Positions 42,095 to 52,693 of a stretch of 64,000 bases of DNA are shown in pieces; position 1 is the first letter of the stretch, and every line of letters begins with the position of its first letter. The notes beneath the pieces are model-generated. The model worked only from the letters and a program-made list of their open reading frames with translations. It was not told the origin of the DNA and searched no databases. The stretch is from an uncultured Pelagibacteraceae bacterium (lineage in GTDB: Bacteria; Pseudomonadota; Alphaproteobacteria; Pelagibacterales; Pelagibacteraceae). The stretch is taken from positions 35,528 to 99,527 of the forward strand of contig CABZPD010000001.1 in the NCBI GenBank assembly GCA_902527415.1, read 5' to 3'. The position numbers and the translations under genes were made by a program.

Positions 42095-42619
42095 ATTAAT
42101 TTGATCAATAAATATTACTTTATAAGTAATTTTGATACAAACATAATTGATAAACAGGATAAACAAACCGCTGTTATTTATAGAAATTATAGCTCAAAAG
42201 TAACAGATGAAAAGCTCATCCTAAAATTAAAAAAATATTGTAAATTGAAAAAAATGAAGTTTTATTTGTCCAATAATATTAAGCTTGCAATGAAGTTGGA
42301 TTTAGATGGGGTATATATTCCTTCCTTTAATAAATCTACAAAGCACCTAGCTTATTCATTAAAAAAACAATTTAAGATAATTGGATCTGCTCATAATATT
42401 AAAGAAATTAAAACTAAGGAAATTCAAAAGGTTAATAGCATTTTTGTATCATCTTTATTCAAAAAAAATAAAAATTATTTGGGAATTAATAAATTTAAAT
42501 TAATTTCTAATTTAACTAAAAAAAAAGTAGTTGCTTTAGGTGGTATTTCCAAAAAAAATCTTAATAAACTAAAACTTTTAAATAATTCTGAATTTGCTGG
42601 AATTTCTTTTTTTGAGTAA
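42089..42619 (+). CDS. Thiamine-phosphate synthase-like (ThiE/TenI family), short/divergent
   Basis: KYYFIS start, DGVYIPSFN, IIGSAHNIKEI, KKVVALGGISKKNLNKL TIM-barrel features. Confidence 0.65.
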   Translation: MHINLINKYYFISNFDTNIIDKQDKQTAVIYRNYSSKVTDEKLILKLKKYCKLKKMKFYLSNNIKLAMKLDLDGVYIPSFNKSTKHLAYSLKKQFKIIGSAHNIKEIKTKEIQKVNSIFVSSLFKKNKNYLGINKFKLISNLTKKKVVALGGISKKNLNKLKLLNNSEFAGISFFE

Positions 42620-42650
42620 AAAAAAGGCCCCTAAAAAGGGGCCCTTTTAT
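42619..42650. terminator. Bidirectional terminator between convergent thiE-like and porin genes
   Basis: A-run + GGCCCCT-AAAAA-GGGGCC + CTTTT. Confidence 0.85.
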
Positions 42651-42667
42651 TAATTTTCTAAACTAAA

Positions 42668-43648
42668 TTAGAATGCAAATGCAACGTTAAGGTCATATCC
42701 CTCAACATCGTATGCTGCAGCTGTGTTACCACCGATATTATCAGTTTCGTTCATAGCAATAGAGATAGAAACACCACCCATTGTGTATGAAGCTGAGAAA
42801 CCTTTAGATTCTTGGTCAGTAGTTGAAGAACCTAGGTCAACTTCAGCAGTACCGTAAGAGATAGATAAATCATCTGACACAGCATATGAAATTGACATCA
42901 AAGTCGCTTCATCATCTTGTGTAGTATTTTGACCATCTACATCTGACATTTGGTAACCTACAGAGATAGGTCCTGAAGTGTATTTGATCCATAAAGTAGA
43001 CTCATCGTTTGATATAGTCGTACTTTCATCAACTTCAGCCATTGCATATCCAAGTGATAAACCTTCAACCATTTCTGGAGCTACTTGAACACCGAAGTCA
43101 GTGTATGAACCGATATCAGCGTGTGAAGACTCACCAGCAGCAGCGTTAGCTTGAACGTAAGATGCGTGTACACTTACACCACTCATTGTAGGAGAGTCAT
43201 ATCTCCACAAGCTGTCACCAGCTCTACCGTTAATCATTACTACTTCGTTAGTTCCAGTAGTTGAAGATGTTGCATCATCGTATTCTGCTAATGCCCATAC
43301 TTCTTCATAAGCGTTAGGAGTCATATCATCCCAACCACTCATCACTGAACTACCACCGTGTCCATGCCAAGTTAATGTACCGAAGCCACCAGCAATTGAT
43401 GTACTATAAGTATCTCCTGCTTGACCTTCTAACTCCATCTTTTGAGTAACAGTTAACCCACTATCAGTTTCACCTGAATATGAGAAATTAATACTGTCAG
43501 CCATGTAATAGCCTGAAGCTCTTGTTTCGTTGTCTGAAGAAACACCAACAGACGCTCCTCCTGTAACGCTCATTTCTGCATTAGCAGCAGAAAAAGCAAC
43601 TAGTGAACCAGCTAATGCTGATAAACCAATTTTTTTCATATTGTTCAT
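42668..43648 (-). CDS. Gram-negative-type outer-membrane porin
   Basis: Signal peptide (MKKIGLSALAGSLVAFSAANA), beta-barrel alternation, terminal NVAFAF; strong RBS AAGGAG. Confidence 0.88.
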   Translation of the reverse strand: MNNMKKIGLSALAGSLVAFSAANAEMSVTGGASVGVSSDNETRASGYYMADSINFSYSGETDSGLTVTQKMELEGQAGDTYSTSIAGGFGTLTWHGHGGSSVMSGWDDMTPNAYEEVWALAEYDDATSSTTGTNEVVMINGRAGDSLWRYDSPTMSGVSVHASYVQANAAAGESSHADIGSYTDFGVQVAPEMVEGLSLGYAMAEVDESTTISNDESTLWIKYTSGPISVGYQMSDVDGQNTTQDDEATLMSISYAVSDDLSISYGTAEVDLGSSTTDQESKGFSASYTMGGVSISIAMNETDNIGGNTAAAYDVEGYDLNVAFAF

Positions 43649-43671
43649 ATTAATTACTCCTTATTAAATTG

Positions 43672-43687
43672 TTATTATTAATAATAA
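43672..43687. repeat. Perfect 16-bp palindrome TTATTATTAATAATAA in porin leader
   Basis: Direct reading. Confidence 0.8.
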
Positions 43688-43759
43688 ACATGGAATATCT
43701 ATCACCTAAAACCTTAAAATATTGGCCTTTTTCAAATAAAATGTCTTAAAATTTGATAG

Positions 43760-43777
43760 TGTTGTATTTTTACAACA
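43760..43777. repeat. Inverted repeat TGTTGTA-TTTT-TACAACA upstream of porin
   Basis: Direct reading; perfect 7-bp arms. Confidence 0.8.
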
Positions 43778-43858
43778 TATAATTCTAATAATATCTAAGC
43801 TTTTTTGAATAGTAGATTTTAATATATACATTATAGCATTTTAAATTAAAAAATCCTT

Positions 43859-44416
43859 ATGAAACTAAAATTAATTCAAAAATTTATCCCAATTTTGCTT
43901 ATAATCTGTTTCATAAATGCTTGCAAAAGTTTACCTGGGGGTGATGCTTTAAAAAACCCCCCAAATCCCAAAGAGAGAGTAGCAAAAAACATAGAACAGG
44001 GAAAAGGCTTTAGACTATCTGATAGTGTGGCCAGAGGAAACACAAACTTTGAATTTGCTAGTTCAAATGAGTTATGGAGAGCTAGTTTGGATGTAATTGA
44101 TTTTATGCCATTAACTTCTGCAAATTACAGCGGAGGTATAATTATAACAGATTGGTATTCTGATAACTCAAGTTCAACTGAGTCTATTAAAATAATTATT
44201 AGATTTTTAACTAATGAGATTAGATCTGACTCATTAGATATCAAAATATTTTATAAAACTTGCACGACTGTAACTAATTGTTTAATTGATGAAAAAGAAA
44301 GTTCTTTAAAAAATGAACTTCGAAAACAAATACTTAAACAAGCTGCAATATATAAAAGCCAATCAGATAAAAAAATTAAAAAATACGATACCCCACCAGA
44401 TCGTACCAGAGAGTAA
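43859..44416 (+). CDS. DUF3576-type lipoprotein
   Basis: Lipobox [49 protein letters not shown]; upstream of leuS as in other alphaproteobacteria. Confidence 0.75.
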   Translation: MKLKLIQKFIPILLIICFINACKSLPGGDALKNPPNPKERVAKNIEQGKGFRLSDSVARGNTNFEFASSNELWRASLDVIDFMPLTSANYSGGIIITDWYSDNSSSTESIKIIIRFLTNEIRSDSLDIKIFYKTCTTVTNCLIDEKESSLKNELRKQILKQAAIYKSQSDKKIKKYDTPPDRTRE

Positions 44417-44430
44417 ATAATTTATATTTT

Positions 44431-46968
44431 GTGGACAGGTACAATTTTAAATCTATCGAAATAAAATGGCAAAAGTTTTGGCAAGAAAATAAAACTTTTA
44501 AATCAAAGCTAGATAAAAATAAAAAAAAATTTTACTGTCTTGAAATGTTTCCATATCCATCTGGGAAAATTCACATGGGACATGTCAGAAATTATACAAT
44601 AGGAGATGTGCTGGCAAGATTTAAATCTCTACAAGGATTTAATGTTCTTCATCCAATGGGATGGGATTCGTTTGGGATGCCAGCAGAAAATGCTGCCAGA
44701 CAAAATAATTTGGATCCTAAAAGTTGGACTGAAAAAAATATTTCAAATATGAAGTCCCAATTAAAAAGATTAGGTCTTTCTATAGATTGGGATAGAGAAA
44801 TATCTACATGCTCTGTTGACTATTATAAACATCAGCAAAAATTTTTTTTGGAATTATATGACAAAGGTTTGGTTTACCGTAAAGAACAGTATGTAAATTG
44901 GGATCCAGTAGATCAAACTGTTTTAGCAAATGAACAAGTTATTGAAGGAAGAGGCTGGAGATCTGGAGCAAAAATAGAAAGAAAAAAACTTAATCAATGG
45001 TTTTTTAATATTACTAAATTTTCTGATGAACTGATGAATAATTTGGACCAGCTTAATGATTGGCCAAAAAAAGTAAAAATAATGCAAAAAAATTGGATAG
45101 GAAAATCTTTTGGATCTGAGGTAAAATTTAAAATTGAAAGCAATAAACCTGTAAAAGAAATTAAGTGTTTTACAACAAGGCCCGATACTCTATTTGGAAT
45201 GTCTTTTATAGCTCTGTCTGTAGATCATCCCATTTCTAAATTCTATGAAAATGATGAAGATTTTATTCAATTTAGAAATGATTGTTCAAAGACAGGTACA
45301 ACAGAGGAATCCATAGCCAATGCAGAAAAGATAGGTTTCAAAACAGATCTAATTGCAGTTAATCCTCTCAATGACCAAATCAAAGTTCCAGTTTTTTTTG
45401 CTAATTTTGTATTAATGGATTATGGATTAGGCGCTGTGTTCGGATGCCCCGCGCATGATCAGAGAGATTTAGATTTTGCGAAAAAATACAATTTAAAAAT
45501 AATTCCAGTAGTTACACCAGAAATCGAAAACAAAAGTTTTAGTGTAGAAGATAAGGCATATACAGGACCTGGGTATATTTTTAACTCTTCTTTTTTAAAT
45601 GGACTTAAATGTCCAGATGAATCGATAATTAAAACAATAGAACATCTTGAAAAAAAAAATTTAGGAGAAAAAAAAATTAATTTTAGACTTAAAGATTGGG
45701 GTATATCGAGACAAAGATACTGGGGTTGCCCTATTCCTATTATTTATGATGAAAACAATAATGCTCACAAGTTACCAGAAAGTATGTTACCAGTTGAACT
45801 ACCTAATATCATAAAATTAGAACCAACAGGAAATCCTCTAGATACAAATTCTGAATGGAAGAATATTATAGTTGATGGAAAAAAATATGTTAGGGAAACA
45901 GACACATTAGATACATTTGTAGACTCCTCTTGGTATTTTTTAAGATTTTGCTCCCCTGATAACAAACAATATGGATACGATATTGATGAAATAAAATATT
46001 GGATGCCAGTGGATCAATATATTGGAGGAGTTGAGCATGCAATTTTACATTTACTATATTCACGTTTTTTTATGCAAGCACTCGCATATGAAAACAAAGA
46101 ATTTGATTTAAAAGAACCCTTCAAAGGACTTTTTACTCAAGGGATGGTGTGTCACGAAACATATAAAGATCATAACAATAATTGGGTAAGTCCAGATGAA
46201 ATAACTACAATCAATGGAAAAAAATACCTAAAAAATGATAATTCAAAAATAGTTACTGTGGGTCCATCTGAGTCAATGTCAAAATCAAAAAGAAATACAG
46301 TTGATCCTGAAAAAATAATTAATGATTATGGTGCGGACTCGGCTAGAATATTTATATTATCTGATAGTCCACCAGAAAAAGACGTACAATGGTCTGAGGA
46401 AGGAATATCTGCCTCTCACAAGTTTTTACAAAAATTATGGAATTTAAATATTAAATTTTTATCTAAAATAAAGAAAAATCATACTGAAGATAAAGATGAA
46501 AATTTAATTAAATTTACAAATAAATTTATAAAAAAAATAACAGAAAATTTAAATAATTTTAATTATAATATAATTATTGCAAATATGCATGAAATGTATT
46601 CATACCTAATAAAAGAGTTGGAGAGTCCTTATAGTTCCAAAACATTAATTGAAAACTATCAAAAGATTTTAGTCTCTATAATGCCAGTGGTGCCGCACTT
46701 CGCGAATGAGTGTCTTGAAATGATTAATAAAAATAAAAATATTATTTGGCCTGTATATGATGATAGTCTAATAGAGGAAAAAGAAGTACAAATTGTAATT
46801 CAAATTAATGGAAAAAAAAGAAGCCTACTGAAAGTTGAAAAAGATATGAAAGAGGAAGATCTATACAAATTAATTATGCAAGACCAAAAAATTTTGCGAT
46901 TCCTTGGAGAAAAAAAAGTTGAGAAAAAAATTTATATTAAAAATAGGTTAGTTAACTTGATATCTTAA
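44431..46968 (+). CDS. leuS: Leucyl-tRNA synthetase (GTG start)
   Basis: [37 protein letters not shown]. Confidence 0.97.
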   Translation: MDRYNFKSIEIKWQKFWQENKTFKSKLDKNKKKFYCLEMFPYPSGKIHMGHVRNYTIGDVLARFKSLQGFNVLHPMGWDSFGMPAENAARQNNLDPKSWTEKNISNMKSQLKRLGLSIDWDREISTCSVDYYKHQQKFFLELYDKGLVYRKEQYVNWDPVDQTVLANEQVIEGRGWRSGAKIERKKLNQWFFNITKFSDELMNNLDQLNDWPKKVKIMQKNWIGKSFGSEVKFKIESNKPVKEIKCFTTRPDTLFGMSFIALSVDHPISKFYENDEDFIQFRNDCSKTGTTEESIANAEKIGFKTDLIAVNPLNDQIKVPVFFANFVLMDYGLGAVFGCPAHDQRDLDFAKKYNLKIIPVVTPEIENKSFSVEDKAYTGPGYIFNSSFLNGLKCPDESIIKTIEHLEKKNLGEKKINFRLKDWGISRQRYWGCPIPIIYDENNNAHKLPESMLPVELPNIIKLEPTGNPLDTNSEWKNIIVDGKKYVRETDTLDTFVDSSWYFLRFCSPDNKQYGYDIDEIKYWMPVDQYIGGVEHAILHLLYSRFFMQALAYENKEFDLKEPFKGLFTQGMVCHETYKDHNNNWVSPDEITTINGKKYLKNDNSKIVTVGPSESMSKSKRNTVDPEKIINDYGADSARIFILSDSPPEKDVQWSEEGISASHKFLQKLWNLNIKFLSKIKKNHTEDKDENLIKFTNKFIKKITENLNNFNYNIIIANMHEMYSYLIKELESPYSSKTLIENYQKILVSIMPVVPHFANECLEMINKNKNIIWPVYDDSLIEEKEVQIVIQINGKKRSLLKVEKDMKEEDLYKLIMQDQKILRFLGEKKVEKKIYIKNRLVNLIS

Positions 46969-47421
46969 ATGAAAAACTATTTATTGATTTTAATTTTTAT
47001 TTTTGTGTCAAATTGTGGTTATACAACAGTTTATAAAAATCAAAAAACTATTGATTTTAAAATAAGTATACAAGAAATGAAGGGGGATAAATCAATTAAT
47101 AACTTAGTTAAATCCAAACTGAGTAAATTTTCAAGTACTGACTCAGAAAATATTTATAAAATAGAAGTTAATTCTATTTATTCAAAATCCGTTTTATCAA
47201 GAGATATAACTGGAAAAGCTTCTAATTTAAAATTATCAACACGTATAGAATTTAATGTCATCCAAAATGAAAAAAAACAAAAATTTTCTTTTGAAGAAAA
47301 TTTAAATATTGAAAACTTATCTGACTCTTATGAACAAAATAAATATGAAAACATAATTAAAAATAATTTTGTTACAACTATAGTTGAAGAATTAATAATA
47401 AAATTAAGCCTTATAAAGTGA
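46969..47421 (+). CDS. lptE: LPS-assembly lipoprotein LptE-like
   Basis: Lipobox FVSNCGYTTVY; position between leuS and holA. Confidence 0.8.
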   Translation: MKNYLLILIFIFVSNCGYTTVYKNQKTIDFKISIQEMKGDKSINNLVKSKLSKFSSTDSENIYKIEVNSIYSKSVLSRDITGKASNLKLSTRIEFNVIQNEKKQKFSFEENLNIENLSDSYEQNKYENIIKNNFVTTIVEELIIKLSLIK

Positions 47422-48413
47422 TAATAAAAAACACCGAATTAAGCAAATTAAATTTAAAAGATAAGAAATACATACTGCTATATGGACCTAATGAAGGTGC
47501 AAAAGAAGAGCAAATAAATTTTATTAAATCTAAAACAGAAATTGAGCAAATACTTAAATATGATGAAAAACAAATCTTAGAAAATACAGAAACATTTGAA
47601 AACCAGGTCTATATGAATTCATTGTTTGATAATGAAAAATTTATTATCATCAATAGAGCCTCTGATAAACTTTATAAAATAATTGAAAAATTTACAGATA
47701 AAAAAGATACGAACATTATAATTATAAATTCAGGCCCTTTAGAGAAAAAATCTAAATTAAGAAATCTTTTTGAAAAAAAAAAAGAACTAATTTGTATACC
47801 GTTTTATATGGACAATTTAGGAACATTATCAAAAATAGCTTCTAATTTTTTTAGGGAGAAGGAAATAAATCTTTCACAATCAAATATAAATTTTCTAATA
47901 AATAAATGTAATGGTGACAGGGGAATTCTTAAAAACGAGTTAAAAAAAATTGAATTGTATTCTCTAAACAAGAAAAAATTAGATTATGATAATTTAAATA
48001 AACTAATTAATTTAATAGAGAATCATAGCGTCGCTGAGCTAATAGATAATTGTCTGGCAAAAAATAAGAAAAAAACCATCAATATTTTAAATGATAATAT
48101 TTATTCAAAAGAGGATTGTATTTTAATTACAAGAACATTTCTAAATAAATCAAAAAGGATTTTAAAACTTGCTTACGAGTATGAAAATAATAAAAATATT
48201 GAGTTAACAATTTCAACAGCAAAACCTCCAATATTTTGGAAAGACAAAGAAATTACCAAGCAACATTTGTATAAATGGACTCCTAAAAAAATAAAAAATC
48301 TTATTTATGAACTAACTAATATTGAATTTGAAATAAAAAGAAATTTAGATAATTCTATTAATATCATTAAAAATTTTATTTTAGAACAATCTTCTACTCA
48401 TACTAATAATTAG
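47418..48413 (+). CDS. holA: DNA polymerase III delta subunit
   Basis: YILLYGPNEGAKEEQINFI; HolA-like architecture and position. Confidence 0.85.
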   Translation: MIIKNTELSKLNLKDKKYILLYGPNEGAKEEQINFIKSKTEIEQILKYDEKQILENTETFENQVYMNSLFDNEKFIIINRASDKLYKIIEKFTDKKDTNIIIINSGPLEKKSKLRNLFEKKKELICIPFYMDNLGTLSKIASNFFREKEINLSQSNINFLINKCNGDRGILKNELKKIELYSLNKKKLDYDNLNKLINLIENHSVAELIDNCLAKNKKKTINILNDNIYSKEDCILITRTFLNKSKRILKLAYEYENNKNIELTISTAKPPIFWKDKEITKQHLYKWTPKKIKNLIYELTNIEFEIKRNLDNSINIIKNFILEQSSTHTNN

Positions 48414-49245
48414 ATTTAATAATATTAATAATCTTATTTAGTTGATCTAAATCTTTATATTCAAAGCTTATTTTACCCTTATTTCTTTTATTATTTTGTA
48501 TGTCGACGTTTAAACCTATTTTGTTTGAAATAGATAACTCAAGAGCAGTAATATTTGTGTCTTTAGAAATTCGAGATTTTTGTTTTTTATTTTTGAATAT
48601 TTTAACAAAATTTTCTGCTTGTCTAACAGAAAGTTTTTTTTCAATGATTTTTGATGCTACAAAACTTGCATTTTCAAGACCTACTAAAACTTTTGCATGA
48701 CCTGCTGTTAATTTTTGAGTTTCAATTAGTTTAATTACATCATCTGGCAAAGTAAGGAGACGCAAGGAATTGGTTATATGGCTTCTGCTCTTTCCAATGA
48801 ATTTTGACACTTTTTCTTGATCATAAGAAAATTCATCTATCAATCGTTTATATCCTTGAGCTTCTTCAAGAGGATTTAGGTCGTGTCTTTGAACATTTTC
48901 TACAATTGCAAATTCTAGAGATTTTAAATCATCTGCTTCCGTTATGACAACAGGCACATTATGAAGACCAGCTCTTTGTGCTGCTAGCCATCTTCTCTCA
49001 CCTGCAATTATTTCAAACTTTGCTCTATCATTATTTGAATTTCTAACAATTATAGGCTGTATCATTCCTCTTTCTTTAATGGAATTGGTTAGATCTTCTA
49101 AACTCGCTTCATCAAATATCTTTCTTGGTTGATACTTGTTTGGGGCCAGATCACTAATTGATACTTGATTTTTTTGAGGTTCAATTTTCGTCTCACCAAT
49201 CAACGACGAAAGTCCTCTTCCTAATCCTTTTTTGATTTTATCCAT
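48403..49245 (-). CDS. parB: Chromosome partitioning protein ParB
   Basis: KGLGRGLSSLIGE, NKYQPRKIFDEASLEDLTNSIKERGMIQPIIVR, GERRWLAAQRAG. Confidence 0.97.
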   Translation of the reverse strand: MDKIKKGLGRGLSSLIGETKIEPQKNQVSISDLAPNKYQPRKIFDEASLEDLTNSIKERGMIQPIIVRNSNNDRAKFEIIAGERRWLAAQRAGLHNVPVVITEADDLKSLEFAIVENVQRHDLNPLEEAQGYKRLIDEFSYDQEKVSKFIGKSRSHITNSLRLLTLPDDVIKLIETQKLTAGHAKVLVGLENASFVASKIIEKKLSVRQAENFVKIFKNKKQKSRISKDTNITALELSISNKIGLNVDIQNNKRNKGKISFEYKDLDQLNKIINIIKSNY

Positions 49246-50039
49246 TAAGCAGCACTCCCAATTGTTGATTCTTGATTTATAAACTCGTCTGTAAAACTAA
49301 AATAAGATTTACTGCCAGGACATGTCTTGTCATAGATCAATACTGGCATGCCATGGGAAGGTGCTTCTGATAATCTGACATTCCTTGGTATGACAGTTGA
49401 GTAAACTTTTTCACTAAAATAATCTCTAGCTTCTTTTTCAACTTGAGATGAAAGCTTATTTCTTTTGTCATACATAGTCAAAAGTATACCCCTGATTTTT
49501 AAATCTGGATTTAAACTTACTTTTATTCTTTCGATCGTTTTCATTAGTTGCGTTAAACCCTCTAAAGCAAAAAATTCAGTCTGAAGTGGCACCAATAGTG
49601 AATTTGAACTTACAAGTGCCATTACTGTCAACAAGCTTAATGATGGTGGGCAATCGATCAAGACATAATCATATGATCCTCTAGAATCGTTTAAATACGC
49701 AGTTAATTTAGTCTTTAGTATGAAAGCCCTATTACTATCATCAGCCGTCTCTACTTCTAAGCCCGATAAATCTACATTAGAAGTAATAATATCTAAATTT
49801 TTAAATTGTGTTTTTTTAATCACCTCACTTATTTCTCTAGTTCCATTCAATACTCCATAAATTGTATCACTTGAGCTCTCCATATTAGATAATCCCAGAC
49901 CTGTGGTAGCGTTGCCTTGTGGATCTAGGTCAATTACTAAAATTTTTTTATCTATTTGAGTTAAACCTGCTGCAAGATTTATTACTGTAGTAGTTTTTCC
50001 GACCCCACCCTTTTGATTTATGACTGAAATAATTTGCAT
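49245..50039 (-). CDS. parA: Chromosome partitioning ATPase ParA
   Basis: NQKGGVGKTTTVINLAAGL, DLDPQGNATTGLG, DCPPSLSLLT. Confidence 0.97.
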   Translation of the reverse strand: MQIISVINQKGGVGKTTTVINLAAGLTQIDKKILVIDLDPQGNATTGLGLSNMESSSDTIYGVLNGTREISEVIKKTQFKNLDIITSNVDLSGLEVETADDSNRAFILKTKLTAYLNDSRGSYDYVLIDCPPSLSLLTVMALVSSNSLLVPLQTEFFALEGLTQLMKTIERIKVSLNPDLKIRGILLTMYDKRNKLSSQVEKEARDYFSEKVYSTVIPRNVRLSEAPSHGMPVLIYDKTCPGSKSYFSFTDEFINQESTIGSAA

Positions 50040-50060
50040 TTAATTTTTTTTATAATCTTT

Positions 50061-50705
50061 TTAATTTTTTTTTTTAATTTTTTTAATGTTTATTAAAAAA
50101 GAGTCTTCACTTGTTAAACTTCTCTTTTCTATATACTCCAACTTCCAATTTTTTTTAGAATTTTCAAAAATTTTTTTTCCACTCTTCCCCATAAAGAAAA
50201 TTAAATTTTTATATTTTGAAAAATTTTCATATACTAAATCTAAAACTACGGGCATTGGTTTGAATGCTCTAGACATTATTGTTCCTGTTTCTAAATTTTT
50301 TATTTCAAAAATATTTTTTTGAAAAACTTTTGTTTTTAATTTTAATTTTTCTGACACTTCCTTCAAAAAATGGCTTTTATGATAGCTTTTTTCATACAAA
50401 TGAACATGCATGTTTTTTTTCATGTTTTTTAGTATGATAGCCACAATAATACCCGGAAAACCCCCTCCTGAACCTAAATCTATAGTTGAATTGCTATTTA
50501 AGTTAACAAAATCAATTATTTGTGCGGAATCTATAATATGTCGCTCAATTATTTCTTTTTTTGATGCTGTATTTTGACTAATTATGTTGATTTTTTTATT
50601 TTTTTCAAGAATCATGGATATATAGTTTTCAAAGTCCAAAAATGTTTCACGTGAAACATTTAAGTGATTGATTCTAGAATAAGAATTTAAAATTTCTTGA
50701 TCCAT
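50061..50705 (-). CDS. rsmG: 16S rRNA (guanine527-N7)-methyltransferase
   Basis: LNVSRETF, ERHIIDSAQI, IDLGSGGGFPGIIVAI. Confidence 0.95.
   Translation of the reverse strand: MDQEILNSYSRINHLNVSRETFLDFENYISMILEKNKKINIISQNTASKKEIIERHIIDSAQIIDFVNLNSNSTIDLGSGGGFPGIIVAIILKNMKKNMHVHLYEKSYHKSHFLKEVSEKLKLKTKVFQKNIFEIKNLETGTIMSRAFKPMPVVLDLVYENFSKYKNLIFFMGKSGKKIFENSKKNWKLEYIEKRSLTSEDSFLINIKKIKKKN
50643..50658. promoter_or_regulatory. parS centromere site (TGTTTCACGTGAAACA)
   Basis: Perfect match to the canonical 16-bp parS palindrome, inside rsmG and encoding NVSRET. Confidence 0.97.
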
Positions 50706-52576
50706 TAAGCTATATGCTTAATAGACTTTCTTTTGACGTGTGACAACAAAATATATACAGCTGCAGGAGTTATTCCATCAATTCTTAGAGCTTGACCCAT
50801 AGTTTTTGGCTTAATTTGCTTAAATTTGGCTTTTACCTCGTTAGATAAACCTGATAGTCCGTCATAATTAATTTTATCAGGAATAATTAGGTTTTCATCC
50901 CTCTTGAATGCTAAAATATCAGCTTTTTGTTTCTTTAAATATCCTCTGTAATGAGCGTTAATTTCCACTTGTTCATCAATTTCTTTGCTAAAAAAAGGTA
51001 TATCGGACCATATTTCTCTAATTTTACTCATATTTACCCCTTTTTGAATTAAAACTTCGCTAGATGATCTAAATATTCCGTCTTTTGCTATTTTTATTCC
51101 AAATTTTTCAGCTTTTGATGGTGAAATCTTAGATATGCCCATTTTTATATTAATTTCATTGATTTTTTCAAATTTACTTAAATATATATCTTTTCTTTTA
51201 TCACTAATTAAACCAATATCTATTCCCTTAGCAGTTAATCTTTGATCAGCATTATCTGATCTCAAGCTCAATCGATATTCTGCTCTTGATGTAAACATTC
51301 TATATGGCTCAGCTACCCCTTTAGTCACCAAATCATCAATCATTACTCCTATGTAAGCATCGGATCTATCAAGTATAAATGGCTCTAATTTTTTAACGGA
51401 CAAAGCAGCATTTATTCCTGCTATAAGGCCTTGTGCAGCAGCTTCCTCATATCCTGTTGTCCCATTAATCTGACCGGCTAGATAAAGGTTGCTTATCTTC
51501 TTCGTTTCAAGGGTTAAGAATAGTTCACGTGGATCTACATAGTCATATTCTATTGCATATCCTGGCCTTAAAATAGTAACATTTTCTAAACCATTGATAT
51601 TGTTGCATATTTCTTGCTGCACCTCAGCTGGAAGTGATGTTGAGATACCATTTGGGTAAATTGTATGATCATTTAGACCCTCAGGTTCTAAAAATATCTG
51701 ATGGCGAACTTTATCTGCAAATTTTACTATTTTATCTTCTATTGATGGACAATATCTTGGGCCTACTCCTTTTATACTGCCTGAATACATAGCACTCTTT
51801 GATAAATTCTTTTCTATAATTTTATGAACCTTCTCATTTGTATATGTCATTCTACATGACACTTGTTTATTTAAATTTTTTTTTGTTAAGAATGAAAAAA
51901 AATAAGGATCGTCATCTGCGAATTGTTCTTCTAAGTTTTCAAAATTAATTGTCCTTGAATCTAACCTTGGTGGTGTTCCAGTTTTTAATCTTCCAATTTT
52001 AAAATTATATTTTGCTAATTGTTCACTCAAACCTGTAGAAGGTTTTTCGTCGTATCTACCTGCTGGAGTTCTTTCATCACCTATATGTATCAAACCATTC
52101 AAAAAAGTCCCTGTTGTAAGTATTATCTTATTCGATAAAACTTTCTTTCCTTCCTTAGTTTCAAATCCACTTATTGAATTTTTATTAAATATAAACTTTA
52201 TAACTGGATCAGAAAAAACGCTTAGATTACAATAGTTTAGCAATATTTTTTGCATATATTTACGATAAAGCGATCTATCTGATTGAGTTCGTGGTCCTCT
52301 GACTGCTGGCCCTCTACTTCTATTTAACAATCTAAATTGTATACCTGATTTGTCTGCTACATCTCCCATAACACCATCAAGGGCATCTATTTCTCTAACC
52401 AAATGACCTTTGCCCAAACCTCCTATTGCCGGGTTACAGGACATCTCCCCGATAGTTTCTATTTTATGAGTAAATAGGGCAGTGTTTACTCCAAGACGAG
52501 CAGAAGCTGCTGCAGCTTCACATCCAGCATGGCCTCCTCCAATTACAACTACATCAAATGACAAATCATTTTTCAT
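50705..52576 (-). CDS. mnmG: tRNA uridine-5-carboxymethylaminomethyl modification enzyme MnmG
   Basis: [42 protein letters not shown]. Confidence 0.97.
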   Translation of the reverse strand: MKNDLSFDVVVIGGGHAGCEAAAASARLGVNTALFTHKIETIGEMSCNPAIGGLGKGHLVREIDALDGVMGDVADKSGIQFRLLNRSRGPAVRGPRTQSDRSLYRKYMQKILLNYCNLSVFSDPVIKFIFNKNSISGFETKEGKKVLSNKIILTTGTFLNGLIHIGDERTPAGRYDEKPSTGLSEQLAKYNFKIGRLKTGTPPRLDSRTINFENLEEQFADDDPYFFSFLTKKNLNKQVSCRMTYTNEKVHKIIEKNLSKSAMYSGSIKGVGPRYCPSIEDKIVKFADKVRHQIFLEPEGLNDHTIYPNGISTSLPAEVQQEICNNINGLENVTILRPGYAIEYDYVDPRELFLTLETKKISNLYLAGQINGTTGYEEAAAQGLIAGINAALSVKKLEPFILDRSDAYIGVMIDDLVTKGVAEPYRMFTSRAEYRLSLRSDNADQRLTAKGIDIGLISDKRKDIYLSKFEKINEINIKMGISKISPSKAEKFGIKIAKDGIFRSSSEVLIQKGVNMSKIREIWSDIPFFSKEIDEQVEINAHYRGYLKKQKADILAFKRDENLIIPDKINYDGLSGLSNEVKAKFKQIKPKTMGQALRIDGITPAAVYILLSHVKRKSIKHIA

Positions 52577-52602
52577 AATTCAAATCTATATGTGATTATA
52601 TA

Positions 52603-52639
52603 ATTTACAAGATAGGCTTAATTTTTTGTAAATAAGCCT
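52603..52639 (-). ncRNA. Candidate structured leader (interleaved inverted repeats) of mnmG
   Basis: ATTTACAA(52603-52610)/TTGTAAAT(52626-52633) interleaved with AGGCTTA(52614-52620)/TAAGCCT(52633-52639). Confidence 0.3.
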
Positions 52640-52693
52640 TATTTATCAACGTTTTTTTATAAAAAAAGTGCAAAAGACCAGCAAAATAGGGTA

